Below, in pieces: positions 9,092 through 18,062 of a stretch of DNA of 64,000 bases (positions are counted from its first letter, which is position 1; each line of letters opens with the position of its first letter). The position numbers and the translations under genes were made by a program. The notes under the pieces were generated by a model. The model was not told the DNA's origin. It made no database searches and saw only the letters and a program-made list of their open reading frames with translations. The stretch lies in NCBI GenBank assembly GCA_052174475.1, contig JBQMRO010000029.1, positions 62,001-126,000 on the forward strand. Reading direction: 5' to 3'. Source of the stretch: Arsenophonus sp052174475. GTDB taxonomy: Bacteria > Pseudomonadota > Gammaproteobacteria > Enterobacterales > Enterobacteriaceae.

Positions 9092-10466
9092 GAGTATGCC
9101 AATTTATGTATATGGGGTTTCAGAGATGGTTGCGTATCCTACTTTATTAATTTTGTGAATGATTTCAATAATATTGAAATGATATACTATGAAATTTACC
9201 ATAAAGATGTCAACAAAACTAGATATTACCGTCATCTCTTGTATGAACTTATCCATACAAGTGCAGGCAGCTGATAAGCATCGCTGTTGAAACTTAGTTC
9301 GAAGCGATATTGCGAAAACATGTAAACACTGCCTTGTCTACGGATCTCTCATTCGTAGTCTATAACAATTATGTGTTACAACAAATCATATACAAATGCG
9401 TATTGATGATATCAAGATTAAAGTGATTAAGCTCAGAGATCCCTAGTCGGAAAACGGAATATTCCTCTAAAGCTTATTGGTTACCGCCTTATCTAAAACG
9501 TATAAGGTAGCAAAGAGTTGCTACTATGTGTTGTATCTGCAAGGCATAAGGTTTTCCCACCGATGATTTACGAACCTATGTAGGCCCTTCTCAATAAAAA
9601 AGTACATTATCTTCTCTATAGAACTATCAGTAGATTAAAACAGCAATAGTTTAAAAAGCACAGGAAATAGTAAGCTATTTAATTTAAGCGATATGAGTTA
9701 CGTTTTTCTTGGCTGATGCCATAACTGTCTTTTCAAAAAGGACAGTTCCTATGGCCTACTGCTCATTATCAGCGACACTGTACATACACGTAAGGAGTTC
9801 GTCATGATTAAAGATAGTTATAAAAGTCAGAAGTTCTCTGTACTGAACTTCTTGGATGGTCGCAAGCGCGCGATTTAGAGGATCTAGGTGCTTAGTTTTT
9901 TAGAATGTAATGGGCGGTAAAAAGGATGTTTATTGATATATCATCAATGTTATTTGATGGCATATAAAACATCTAATATTGCTAGCTTTGTTCACCAAAA
10001 AGAATACACTGAAAGTTAAGGCAGTTTCCTGAGGGTTTTGGCTAGCAGAAATCCTTGATGTCACTAATAATATCATTGATATTTTTGTTAGAAAAATTAT
10101 CAGCATAAATATCTCTAAAGCGATTAAAATCTGGGAGAAAAAATAGAAGATCTGTTGGAATTCTATTATCTTACGTCATAGTATTGAGCGTCAATAAGAA
10201 CAATAAATTCGGATTAAATCAGCTTTTGCGAGAGTGAGGATATGAAAGCCGGTGCCCAAAAAAAGCGCTCTAGCTAAAAAGAAATTCTTTAATGTTATTT
10301 AATCTGCTCCCGTTTACTGAAAAAGAGCTGGACCTCCTAAAAGGATCTTTACCTGCTTGATAAAGCTGGTAAATAGCGTCCAATTTAAGGATGAAAACAG
10401 ATATACAAAGCATTATAGAGGAGTTGTAGCCCTGACAAGTCATACAACTAGATTTGCTAATAACTT
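9092..10466 (+). mobile_element. IS256-family element, full length but decayed
   Basis: Runs from a GAGTATG ... GGGTTTCAGAGATGG 5' end to a CAACTAGATTTGCTAATAACT 3' end, 1375 bp, the same length as the reference. The transposase region is broken by many stops and frameshifts. Confidence 0.78.
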
Positions 10467-10479
10467 GATTAAAAGATAA

Positions 10480-10770
10480 GGTAGAAATGAGATGTTAAAA
10501 AGATATTTTGTTTCCACTGCGATCTCTTGACCTTAGGTACTTTAATCTCAATTCTCCAAATACCAATTTCTGTATAGTTTATGGTAAATAAATATTACAA
10601 ATGATGCCATGAACGCTGTCGACAAGGAAGGCGTTCAGAATATAAGTTGCTACTTATGGCTTTAGTTAACCCTTAACAGCGTGCCTGTCAATTGTCTAGC
10701 ACAATTGTGGATGTATTCATTTAATGGATCATAGATAAAATTTAGTTTTACGGACATCTGTAGAATAAAC
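10480..10770 (-). mobile_element. IS256-family fragment, 5' internal part
   Basis: The stretch around TTAATCTCAATTCTCCAAATACC matches the DIGDIKIKVPK-coding part of the family read on the minus strand. The GAACGCTGTCGACAA and ATGCATTC motifs nearby also match. Both termini are missing. Confidence 0.55.
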
Positions 10771-10789
10771 TTTAAAATTAAGTAGTGAT

Positions 10790-11215
10790 GATTACATCTA
10801 AACACTGTTTTCAAATCAATGCCTATTTGTTTCGCTAACCCTTATAAAATGAGGTTATTTAACGTACATCACAAACAACTAAATCATTTATCCTTGTGAT
10901 GTAGCTCTTCTAGAGAGCTTCCAGTAAGATTATTGATATTTTTTCCTACAATCGAGTATATTGCAACAATATACTTGTATAACTTTAATGAATGTTTCCA
11001 ACGGATAAACATGTTCACTATGCCAATAGTGGCAAGATAAAGTAGAATGAGTTGTGATTCAATATATAAATAAATATCATTTAACATATTGGAACTTAAC
11101 CAACTAATGAGATTCAGTTTTATCTTGGTATAAGATGATGAGTGAGTTTCTTTGATTTTTGTGACTATTTGCTTTTTCATAGCAATGCTATAGGGAAATA
11201 TCCTTTATACAGCTA
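10790..11215 (-). mobile_element. IS1595-family fragment, 5' part
   Basis: Matches the upstream half of the IS1595-type copies at 32717-33712 and 35125-36122. It shares the CTTGTGATGTA ... TCCAGTAAGATT block and the ATTTCTATTAACAA outer end near 11215. The catalytic half is missing. Confidence 0.55.
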
Positions 11216-11399
11216 CAAGAGATTTCTATTAACAACTATTTTGCCAAGATAGCCTAATAAAACAAGACTTAAATTATAAGACATGATAAAAATTAATATT
11301 TTTCCTGTTATTGGAGGTTAAAAAGAAATAATAAAATTAAAATATACTAAAAATGTAATTTTTCATAAGTTTTTTATATTAAAAAAATAAAATATTATC

Positions 11400-11430
11400 A
11401 ATTATCTTTCTCTATAAGAAAGATAATTTT
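11400..11430 (-). terminator. Terminator hairpin of the leuZ tRNA operon
   Basis: Inverted repeat ATTATCTTTC / GAAAGATAAT immediately downstream of the last tRNA gene on the minus strand. Its position fits the end of the glyW-cysT-leuZ transcript. Confidence 0.6.
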
Positions 11431-11434
11431 ATGA

Positions 11435-11521
11435 TGGTGCCCAAGGCGGGACTTGAACCCGCACAGCTTTAAAGCCGAGGGATTTTAAATCCCTTGTGTC
11501 TACCAATTTCACCACCTGGGC
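11435..11521 (-). tRNA. leuZ: tRNA-Leu (TAA), leuZ-type
   Basis: 87 nt with a long variable arm (CGGCTTTAAAGCTG), anticodon TAA in GATTTAAAATC, T-arm GGGTTCAAGTCCC and an encoded CCA end. The acceptor stem GCCCAGG/CTTGGGC pairs. It is last in a glyW-cysT-leuZ cluster behind pgsA, as in E. coli. Confidence 0.97.
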
Positions 11522-11527
11522 TAATTT

Positions 11528-11601
11528 TGGAGGCACGTCCCGGAGTCGAACCGAGGTAGACGGATTTGCAATCCGCTGCATGACCACTCTGCCAACGCGC
11601 C
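11528..11601 (-). tRNA. cysT: tRNA-Cys (GCA)
   Basis: 74 nt, anticodon GCA within GATTTGCAATCC, paired acceptor GGCGCG-type stem, T-arm GGTTCGACTCC and an encoded CCA. It is the middle gene of the glyW-cysT-leuZ cluster. Confidence 0.97.
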
Positions 11602-11635
11602 TTACTAAAATCTAGGTTATATGTATTGTAGATAT

Positions 11636-11711
<76 letters not shown>

Positions 11712-11841
11712 ATTTTCCTATACTTATTTAGTTTGTTAAAACTAGTATCTTATAATATACTATATTTTTACTTGTTTCTTGTATTGAGTCAATACAATTA
11801 TTGATTAATTCGATTTGTTAGATATTTATTAATAATTTTAA

Positions 11842-12390
11842 TCATGTTTTATTCAAATTTCTCCAGGATCCAGATAAGTATTGAAACATAGACCAAAACG
11901 TTAAAATAATCGTAAAATAAAGTAATATAATAGCCATTAGTTCAATTTGAATATTAGGATGCCACATCAATCCAATTAATGAGAGCATCTGAGCTGCTGT
12001 TTTAAATTTTCCAATCCAAGAAACAGTTACACAACTACGTTTACCTACCTCAGCCATCCATTCTCGTAATGAAGAAATAATGATTTCACGCGTAATCATA
12101 GTTACTGTTGGTAATGTAACCAACCAGGAATGATAGTATTCAGTTACTAATATTAATGCCGTCACTAGCATCATTTTATCAGCTACCGGATCTAAAAATG
12201 TACCAAATTTAGTTGTTTGTTGCCAGCGCCTAGCAAGAAAACCATCAAACCAATCAGTTAACGCAGCAATGATAAAAAGAAACGCACATACAAAAGGCCC
12301 CCAATAAAAAGGAAGATAAAAAAATAATACAAAAAATGGAATTAATATGATACGAAAAAGTGTTAACCAAGTTGGAATATTTAATTGCAT
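11842..12390 (-). CDS. pgsA: CDP-diacylglycerol-glycerol-3-phosphate phosphatidyltransferase PgsA
   Basis: Makes phosphatidylglycerophosphate from CDP-diacylglycerol and glycerol-3-phosphate, the committed step to phosphatidylglycerol and cardiolipin. Starting at 12390 the protein is 182 residues (MQLNIPTWLTLFR...), the E. coli length and start. In-frame ATGs lie upstream at 12393 and 12414. The CDP-alcohol phosphotransferase motif is complete: D49-G50, A53-R54, G63, D67 and D71. Four or more membrane segments are evident. It follows uvrC on the same strand, as in E. coli. Confidence 0.96.
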   Translation of the reverse strand: MQLNIPTWLTLFRIILIPFFVLFFYLPFYWGPFVCAFLFIIAALTDWFDGFLARRWQQTTKFGTFLDPVADKMMLVTALILVTEYYHSWLVTLPTVTMITREIIISSLREWMAEVGKRSCVTVSWIGKFKTAAQMLSLIGLMWHPNIQIELMAIILLYFTIILTFWSMFQYLSGSWRNLNKT

Positions 12391-12447
12391 CATGATATAT
12401 AGTTGTCTGGCCAATATAAAATATACATATAATTCAATTGCCTACGT

Positions 12448-14280
12448 TTATTGTTTCAACGCATTATAAATTTTTTTTGCTAGTGTATATGAAATTGTTG
12501 GCACTTTTGTTATTTCATCAAGACTGGCGTTACGCAAAGCTTGTAATCCACCCATATATTTAAGTAGCGTTTGCCGACGTTTAGGACCTATTCCTTCAAT
12601 AGACTCTAAGGTGCTGGTATTTCTAGATTTCGCTCTATGCTGACGATGCCCTATAATAGCGTGATTATGTGATTCATCACGAATATTTTGTATTAAATGT
12701 AGCGCAGGTGAATCAGGTTGTAACGAAAGACCTTTGCCATAAGGTTTAAAGAATAATGTTTCTAAGCTAGCTTTGCGATTATTTCCTTTAGCTACCCCTA
12801 TTAATTTAGGGCGCGTAATGTCCCAATCCACATTTAATGCCTTGAATACAGCTATTGCTTGAGCTAGCTGTCCTTTACCACCATCAATAAAAATTATATC
12901 TGGCACTTTATTTTTATCTATATGTTTACTATAGCGTTTCGTTAAAACCTGATGCATAGCAGCATAGTCATCACCAGGCGTAATATCAATTATATTATAA
13001 CGACGATATTCACAACGTAATGGCCCATTACTATCAAAAACAATACAAGATGCTACAGTTTGCTGTCCAGATGTATGACTAATATCAAAACATTCCATGC
13101 GATAGATTTTATCTAGTCTTAGCAAGGCAGATAATGCTTCCATTCTTTTCTGAATGGTTGATTGTTGTGCAACTTTTGTTGTTAATGCTGTTGCTGCATT
13201 AATACGAGCTAGTTTTAAATATTTAGCTTTTATTCCTCGTGGTTGCACTTGGATATTAATTTTACGCCCCGCTATTTTAGTTAAAAAATTAGCAAATAGC
13301 GTTTTTTCCGGTAATAAAAAATCTAATAATATTTCTTCGGGTAAAGAACGAATTTCATTACCTTGTAAATAAAATTGGCCTAAAAATGTTTGTACAACTT
13401 CACTTAATTGTGTGTTTTTTGGAATCTTTGGATAATAACTACGGCTACCAACTATTTTTCTTTGGCGAATAAAAAGCACTTGAATACAGGCAATTCCTAA
13501 GTGATTAGCAACACTAATTACGTCTAAATCTTGTTTATTACCGATGATAGATTGTTGTTCTGTAACCGCTCTAACGGCTTGTATTTGATCCCGATAACGT
13601 GCTGAATATTCAAATTTAAGAGTTAGGCTGGCTTGCTCCATATTTTGAATTAATTGATTAATAACTTGCTTATCTTTACCTAATAAAAATAATCGAACAT
13701 ATTCTACTTGTTGATTATATTCTGAATTAGAAACTAGCCCTTTAATACAGGGAGCAAGACAACGATTAATTTGGTATTGGAGACATGGTCTGGATCGATT
13801 GCGATAGATACTGTCGTCACACTGACGCACTGGAAAGATCTTTTGTAATAAAGCTAGTGTTTCTTTAACGGCATGAACATCTGGAAATGGGCCGAAATAG
13901 TCACCCTTTGCCTTCATAGAGCCACGAAACATACTTAAACGTGGATGTTTATCTGCACTTAAAAAAATATAAGGATAGGATTTATCATCCTTTAGTAGAA
14001 CATTATAACGAGGTTGATAAAGTTTAATATAATTATGTTCAAGTAATAAAGCCTCTGTTTCTGTATGTGTTACGGTAACATCAATTTGAGCTATATTTTT
14101 AATAAGTTGTTCTGTTTTGCGGCTCGTTACTTCCTTTATAAAATAACTCGCTAAACGTTTTTTTAAATCCTTCGCTTTACCGACATAGATAACCATCCCA
14201 GTTGTATCATACATACAATATACACCTGGTTGATTAGTTACTGTTTGCAAAAATACTTTTGGATTAAATAGTTCAGGCAC
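12448..14280 (-). CDS. uvrC: Excinuclease ABC subunit C
   Basis: 610 residues, the E. coli length. The N-terminal GIY-YIG nuclease is present (GVY at 19-21, YVGKAKDLKKRL at 32-43). A cysteine-containing stretch (RPCLQYQINRCLAPC) and the UVR region around 200-235 follow. The C-terminal RNase H-like nuclease is readable in FDISHTSGQQ and FIDGGKGQLAQA with a later histidine. A helix-hairpin-helix tail closes it (IEGIGPKRRQTLLKYMGG). It incises both sides of lesions presented by UvrAB. It precedes pgsA with a 57-base gap. The usual upstream uvrY is gone; an IS256 scar begins about 70 bp upstream. Confidence 0.97.
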   Translation of the reverse strand: MPELFNPKVFLQTVTNQPGVYCMYDTTGMVIYVGKAKDLKKRLASYFIKEVTSRKTEQLIKNIAQIDVTVTHTETEALLLEHNYIKLYQPRYNVLLKDDKSYPYIFLSADKHPRLSMFRGSMKAKGDYFGPFPDVHAVKETLALLQKIFPVRQCDDSIYRNRSRPCLQYQINRCLAPCIKGLVSNSEYNQQVEYVRLFLLGKDKQVINQLIQNMEQASLTLKFEYSARYRDQIQAVRAVTEQQSIIGNKQDLDVISVANHLGIACIQVLFIRQRKIVGSRSYYPKIPKNTQLSEVVQTFLGQFYLQGNEIRSLPEEILLDFLLPEKTLFANFLTKIAGRKINIQVQPRGIKAKYLKLARINAATALTTKVAQQSTIQKRMEALSALLRLDKIYRMECFDISHTSGQQTVASCIVFDSNGPLRCEYRRYNIIDITPGDDYAAMHQVLTKRYSKHIDKNKVPDIIFIDGGKGQLAQAIAVFKALNVDWDITRPKLIGVAKGNNRKASLETLFFKPYGKGLSLQPDSPALHLIQNIRDESHNHAIIGHRQHRAKSRNTSTLESIEGIGPKRRQTLLKYMGGLQALRNASLDEITKVPTISYTLAKKIYNALKQ

Positions 14281-14351
14281 TATAATAAAAACTCTTTGTT
14301 TGAATTAATCCATTGATTATAATTATATGAATGAATTTTAGTTCACTATAA

Positions 14352-15290
14352 AAGTTATTAACAAATCTGGTTGTAGACTATTAAACTTCACTCTGATGCT
14401 TCGTAAATTAGTTCTCCATTCTTAAATTTAGCGTTGCTTTAACACACTAGGTTAACAGGTCAAATTTACTTAGTCGGTTTTCAGCTCCTTATCGCTGAAG
14501 AATATTTTTTGAAAACTTTGCTAACAAGCATCAAAAGTTTTATTAGCAGCATCGTAACTATCTGACTAGTCACCCTCCCCCCTCCTACCATCACAAAGCC
14601 ATCATCTTTAACTTTCGATTCTGCATGTCTTTAGGGAGTAAAGGTATGCGCATGAGCTATTTTGTGTACCAACAGCGTTGGTGTTACATTTCTGGAAATA
14701 TCTTTATTATTTATCTCCAAAAAAACTAAGAACACCTGTCTCTTGTTGTAGTATGCATTGAAGATATGGATAATCTATCCTAGAGTAAGTCATTAAGAAG
14801 TTTGAATCTAGAGTTCAATTATCTTCTGACTCTCAATAACCACCTTCGATCAAAACGAGCTACTTATCCATCTATGCAGTGTCGTAGATAATGAGCAGCA
14901 GAAAAAGGTGATATTTTTCTGTCAATACGGTTACGCCATATCAGCCAAGAAATAAATGTAGCGCGTATTGTTTAAATTACATAACCGCCATTACTTATGA
15001 TCTTCAAACTATTTTAGAACTAAGTATCAATAAGAATAAAAAATCCGATTAAATTAGCTTTTAAGGTAGTGAAAATCTATGAATCCGAAGTACGAAAGCA
15101 CTGTAGTTCAAAAAATAACCCTTTCAATTTTATTTAAGCTGATACAGTCTATTTAGAAAAGCTTAAACTGACTAAGGAAATTAACTTGCTGATTCTGTTA
15201 GCAAACAAGGTATAATTTAAGGATGTGAAGCAGAATTACGAACCATTCAAGCATAATCTGACAGACAGACATTAGATCCCTGATAATTCG
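14352..15290. mobile_element. Composite IS256 scar: two 3' parts in inverted orientation
   Basis: 14352 to about 15000 is the 3' half of the family on the minus strand, starting at the AAGTTATTAACAAATCTGG end. From about 15005 to 15290 the 3' part reads on the plus strand (ATCAATAAGAATAAAAAATCC, ending GATCCCTGATAATTCG). Neither copy has its 5' end. The structure joins uvrC to rplI, which are not neighbours in E. coli, so it probably marks a rearrangement. Confidence 0.7.
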
Positions 15291-15439
15291 CAAGACATTC
15301 CTTTAACACCCAACAGTGATAAAAAGCAAAATAATTACCTTTATTGATTCATTGATAGCACTACTAAATTAGTTGTCAGAAATTATAACAAAAATACAGT
15401 TAATACTGATTTTATTTGTGCCTTATTATTATAAATGAA

Positions 15440-15889
15440 TTATTTAGCAATAATATTCACACTCCGTTTTATAAAAAAATTACTATGCAGTTGGAAATTA
15501 ACTTCGTGTTCACCAACAGTACGCAATAGACCATTTGGTAAGCGAATTTCGCTTTTCATGACTTTAACACCAGCAGCAGTAACTGCTTGAGCAATATCGC
15601 GAGTTCCAATTGAACCAAACAGTTTTCCTTCATCACCAGCTTTAGAAGCGATGGTTATTGTTGCTAATGAATTAATTTTTTCAGCCCGATCTTTGGCTAC
15701 AGCTAGGATATTGGCTAATTTAGATTCTAATTCAACACGGCGTGCTTCAAAAAATTCAATATTCTTTTTAGTTGCAGGAACGGCTTTTCCATTTGGAACT
15801 AAATAATTACGGGCATAACCTGCTTTAACCTCAACTTTATCACCCAGACTACCTAGGTTTGCTACTTTATCCAGTAAAATAATTTGCAT
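15440..15889 (-). CDS. rplI: Large ribosomal subunit protein bL9
   Basis: 149 residues, the E. coli length. It has the N-terminal MQIILLDKVANLGSLGDKVEVKAGYARNY fold that binds 23S rRNA (given here only as a location, residues 1-29), a long central helix around 40-75, and a C-terminal domain ending in NIIAK. It is the last gene of rpsF-priB-rpsR-rplI, 37 bases after rpsR. Its ribosome-binding site AGAGGAT precedes the ATG. Confidence 0.98.
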   Translation of the reverse strand: MQIILLDKVANLGSLGDKVEVKAGYARNYLVPNGKAVPATKKNIEFFEARRVELESKLANILAVAKDRAEKINSLATITIASKAGDEGKLFGSIGTRDIAQAVTAAGVKVMKSEIRLPNGLLRTVGEHEVNFQLHSNFFIKRSVNIIAK

Positions 15890-15926
15890 TATCTTATCCT
15901 CTTTATGTCATTATGGACCATATCAA

Positions 15927-16154
15927 TTACTGATGACGATCAGTATATGGCAAGAGAGAGAGGTAACGGGCTCGCTTGATAGCGCGAGTAAGCTGACGCT
16001 GATATTTTGCACGAGTACCAGTTATACGACTTGGTACAATTTTACCACTTTCAGTGATATAGTTTTTTAGTGTTGCGATATCTTTGTAATCAATTTCTTG
16101 AACGTTTTCTGCTGTAAAACGGCAGAACTTACGACGACGGAAATAACGTGCCAT
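15927..16154 (-). CDS. rpsR: Small ribosomal subunit protein bS18
   Basis: 75 residues, very basic, with MARYFRRRKFCRFTAEN at the start and a conserved C-terminal SLLPYTDRHQ. It binds S6 in the 30S platform. It starts five bases after priB on the same transcript. Confidence 0.98.
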   Translation of the reverse strand: MARYFRRRKFCRFTAENVQEIDYKDIATLKNYITESGKIVPSRITGTRAKYQRQLTRAIKRARYLSLLPYTDRHQ

Positions 16155-16159
16155 TTTGA

Positions 16160-16477
16160 TTAGCCTCCAGAATCTATTAATTCAATTTGTTCAGCATGAA
16201 GCACTAAGTTATTCAAGCCATTAGCGGCATGATGGCTGCTAATAAAACCGATAACAGTGATCCGACTACCAACCGTTATACTATGAGTGAACTGTTGTAA
16301 TTTTTGTCCACTGGCAATGATAGTTATTTTGCACCATACTTTCCGATTAAAACCGGCCTCCTTCTGCAGTGAACGATGTTCGAGTACAAACTTACAGTGA
16401 GGAACTCCAGCTGGACTTATTTTTCTTATTGGTGAATTACAAATTTTTCCTGATAGAATTAATCTATTAGTATTCAT
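16160..16477 (-). CDS. priB: Primosomal replication protein PriB
   Basis: 105 residues (E. coli 104), a single OB-fold. The MNTNRLILSGKICNSPIRK start, a PHCKFVLEHRS core and the QLVLHAEQIE-like end are recognisable. It stabilises PriA on DNA during replication restart. It lies between rpsF (8-base gap) and rpsR (5-base gap), the conserved enterobacterial position. Confidence 0.96.
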   Translation of the reverse strand: MNTNRLILSGKICNSPIRKISPAGVPHCKFVLEHRSLQKEAGFNRKVWCKITIIASGQKLQQFTHSITVGSRITVIGFISSHHAANGLNNLVLHAEQIELIDSGG

Positions 16478-16485
16478 AAATGAAA

Positions 16486-16878
16486 TTACTCTTCAGAGTC
16501 CTCAGCCACATCAATTATTTCCAGTTCTTCATTAACAAAATCACGGTTGCGACGATCGTCTTTGGCTTTAACTATTGGAGAAGATTCAGTAACCATATAC
16601 TTAATACGCATAATCATGCTACGGATAACGGCATCGTTAAATCGGAAGTTTATTTCTAATTCATTGATAACTTCTTGCGGCGCTTCAACGTTCATCAGAA
16701 TATAGTGTGCTTTATGCAATTTATTGATTTGATAAGCCAATTGACGGCGACCCCAGTCTTCCAAGCGATGGATTTTACCTTGCGCTTTGGTAATAGAACC
16801 AGTATAACGTTCAATCATAGCTGCAATTTGCTCACTTTGATCCGGGTGAACCATAAAAACGATTTCGTAATGACGCAT
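16486..16878 (-). CDS. rpsF: Small ribosomal subunit protein bS6
   Basis: 130 residues with MRHYEIVFMVHPDQSEQ at the start, an EDWGRRQLAYQINKL core and a NVEAPQEVINELE strand-helix. The acidic tail ends in EDSEE, as in enterobacterial S6, where RimK adds glutamates. It is first in the rpsF-priB-rpsR-rplI operon and is preceded by AGGAG. Confidence 0.98.
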   Translation of the reverse strand: MRHYEIVFMVHPDQSEQIAAMIERYTGSITKAQGKIHRLEDWGRRQLAYQINKLHKAHYILMNVEAPQEVINELEINFRFNDAVIRSMIMRIKYMVTESSPIVKAKDDRRNRDFVNEELEIIDVAEDSEE

Positions 16879-17053
16879 GAGTTTTTTCTCCTTACGAATT
16901 AATCAGCCTCCCATTAGGGTTATCTGTAAAACCTCCATGGAAGCAAGGAAAACTTACTTAAGCGAAGCTGAAAAATTGACGCGTAACTATAACTATACTT
17001 GAATTAACATTCAAGCAATAGATTAAAATATCACTTATTACACATTAAATTGT
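16879..17053 (-). promoter_or_regulatory. rpsF operon leader region
   Basis: The 175 bases between rlmB and rpsF must contain the ribosomal operon's promoter and leader. On the minus strand the stretch CCATGGAGGTTTTACAG, then AACCCTAATGGGAGGCTG, could form the small structured element that binds the S6:S18 complex in many bacteria. I infer this from position and cannot fold it here. A short TAACTATAACTATA run sits farther upstream. Confidence 0.35.
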
Positions 17054-17836
17054 TTAGTTGATGTTATCAACATTATCAATGATATTATTTTTCAATGACT
17101 CTGCTCTGCGCCGTTGACGTACTGCTTCAAATAAACAAATGCCTGTCGTAACAGAGACATTTAAAGACGAAACTATACCTGCCATTGGAATACTAATTAG
17201 TTCATTACAATATTCCCTTGTTAATCGACGCATACCTTTACCTTCATCCCCCACCAGTAATGCAATAGCTCCGGTTAATTTACTTTCATATAATGTATGA
17301 TTGGTATCACCTGAAGTACCAATAATCCAAATATGCTGCTGCTGTAATTGACGTAGTATCCGTGCAAGATTGGTAACTCGTATTAATGGCATATTCTCAG
17401 CTGCACCACAGGCAACTTTCTTAGCGATTGCATTAAGTTGAGCTGATTTATTTTTTGGTACAATAACTGCATCAATACCCGCTGCATCTGCGCTACGTAA
17501 ACAAGCACCTAAGTTATGTGGATCGGTAATACCATCTAATATAAGAAAAAATGGTGATTGTACCTGAGAAATAATGATATCTAAATCATTCTCTTGATAT
17601 TGTCGACCAGATTTTATTTGGGTAAAAATACCCTGATGAACAGCATTCTCTGTCTGCCTATCCATCCATTGACGATTAACTAACTGAATAATAATGCCGA
17701 TTTTTTTAAGCTGGTTAATAATTGGCAATAAACGTTTATTTTTACGTCCTTTTAGGATATAAACTTGCTTTAAACGAGAAGGATCGAGTTCCAGTAGTGC
17801 TTGCACTGCATGAATGCCATAAATAATTTCACTCAT
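17054..17836 (-). CDS. rlmB: 23S rRNA (guanosine-2'-O) methyltransferase RlmB
   Basis: 260 residues (E. coli 243). It methylates G2251 in the peptidyl-transferase loop. An N-terminal substrate-binding domain with YGIHAVQALLE is followed by the SpoU (SPOUT) domain: GITDPHNLGACLRSADAAG (motif 1), GDEGKGMRRLTREYCNE (motif 2) and IPMAGIVSSLNVSVTTGI (motif 3). The C-terminus extends about 15 residues beyond E. coli. It is downstream of rnr on the same strand, as in E. coli, with a 226-base AT-rich gap. Confidence 0.96.
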   Translation of the reverse strand: MSEIIYGIHAVQALLELDPSRLKQVYILKGRKNKRLLPIINQLKKIGIIIQLVNRQWMDRQTENAVHQGIFTQIKSGRQYQENDLDIIISQVQSPFFLILDGITDPHNLGACLRSADAAGIDAVIVPKNKSAQLNAIAKKVACGAAENMPLIRVTNLARILRQLQQQHIWIIGTSGDTNHTLYESKLTGAIALLVGDEGKGMRRLTREYCNELISIPMAGIVSSLNVSVTTGICLFEAVRQRRRAESLKNNIIDNVDNIN

Positions 17837-18062
17837 AAATTTATCGATTACTTAATAACTCTTAAAGATAGTCAATTACTGCCAATAAAGGTTATTAATA
17901 AAAATAACTAAGATTTTTTTGTATTTTTTTTAATGACCTTTTCATTTTTTATTTTGCTTTTTAGTGTTATTAGTGCTATATTATAGTTATAGCAAATAAC
18001 TTATTATACTCATAAATTTAAGTTAGTTTTAATTTAGTTTTTTATGAATTAAAAATTATTTT

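Noticed and set aside
10884..11180. 98-residue open frame
   Set aside because: It lies within the IS1595 fragment and has no conserved protein character of its own.
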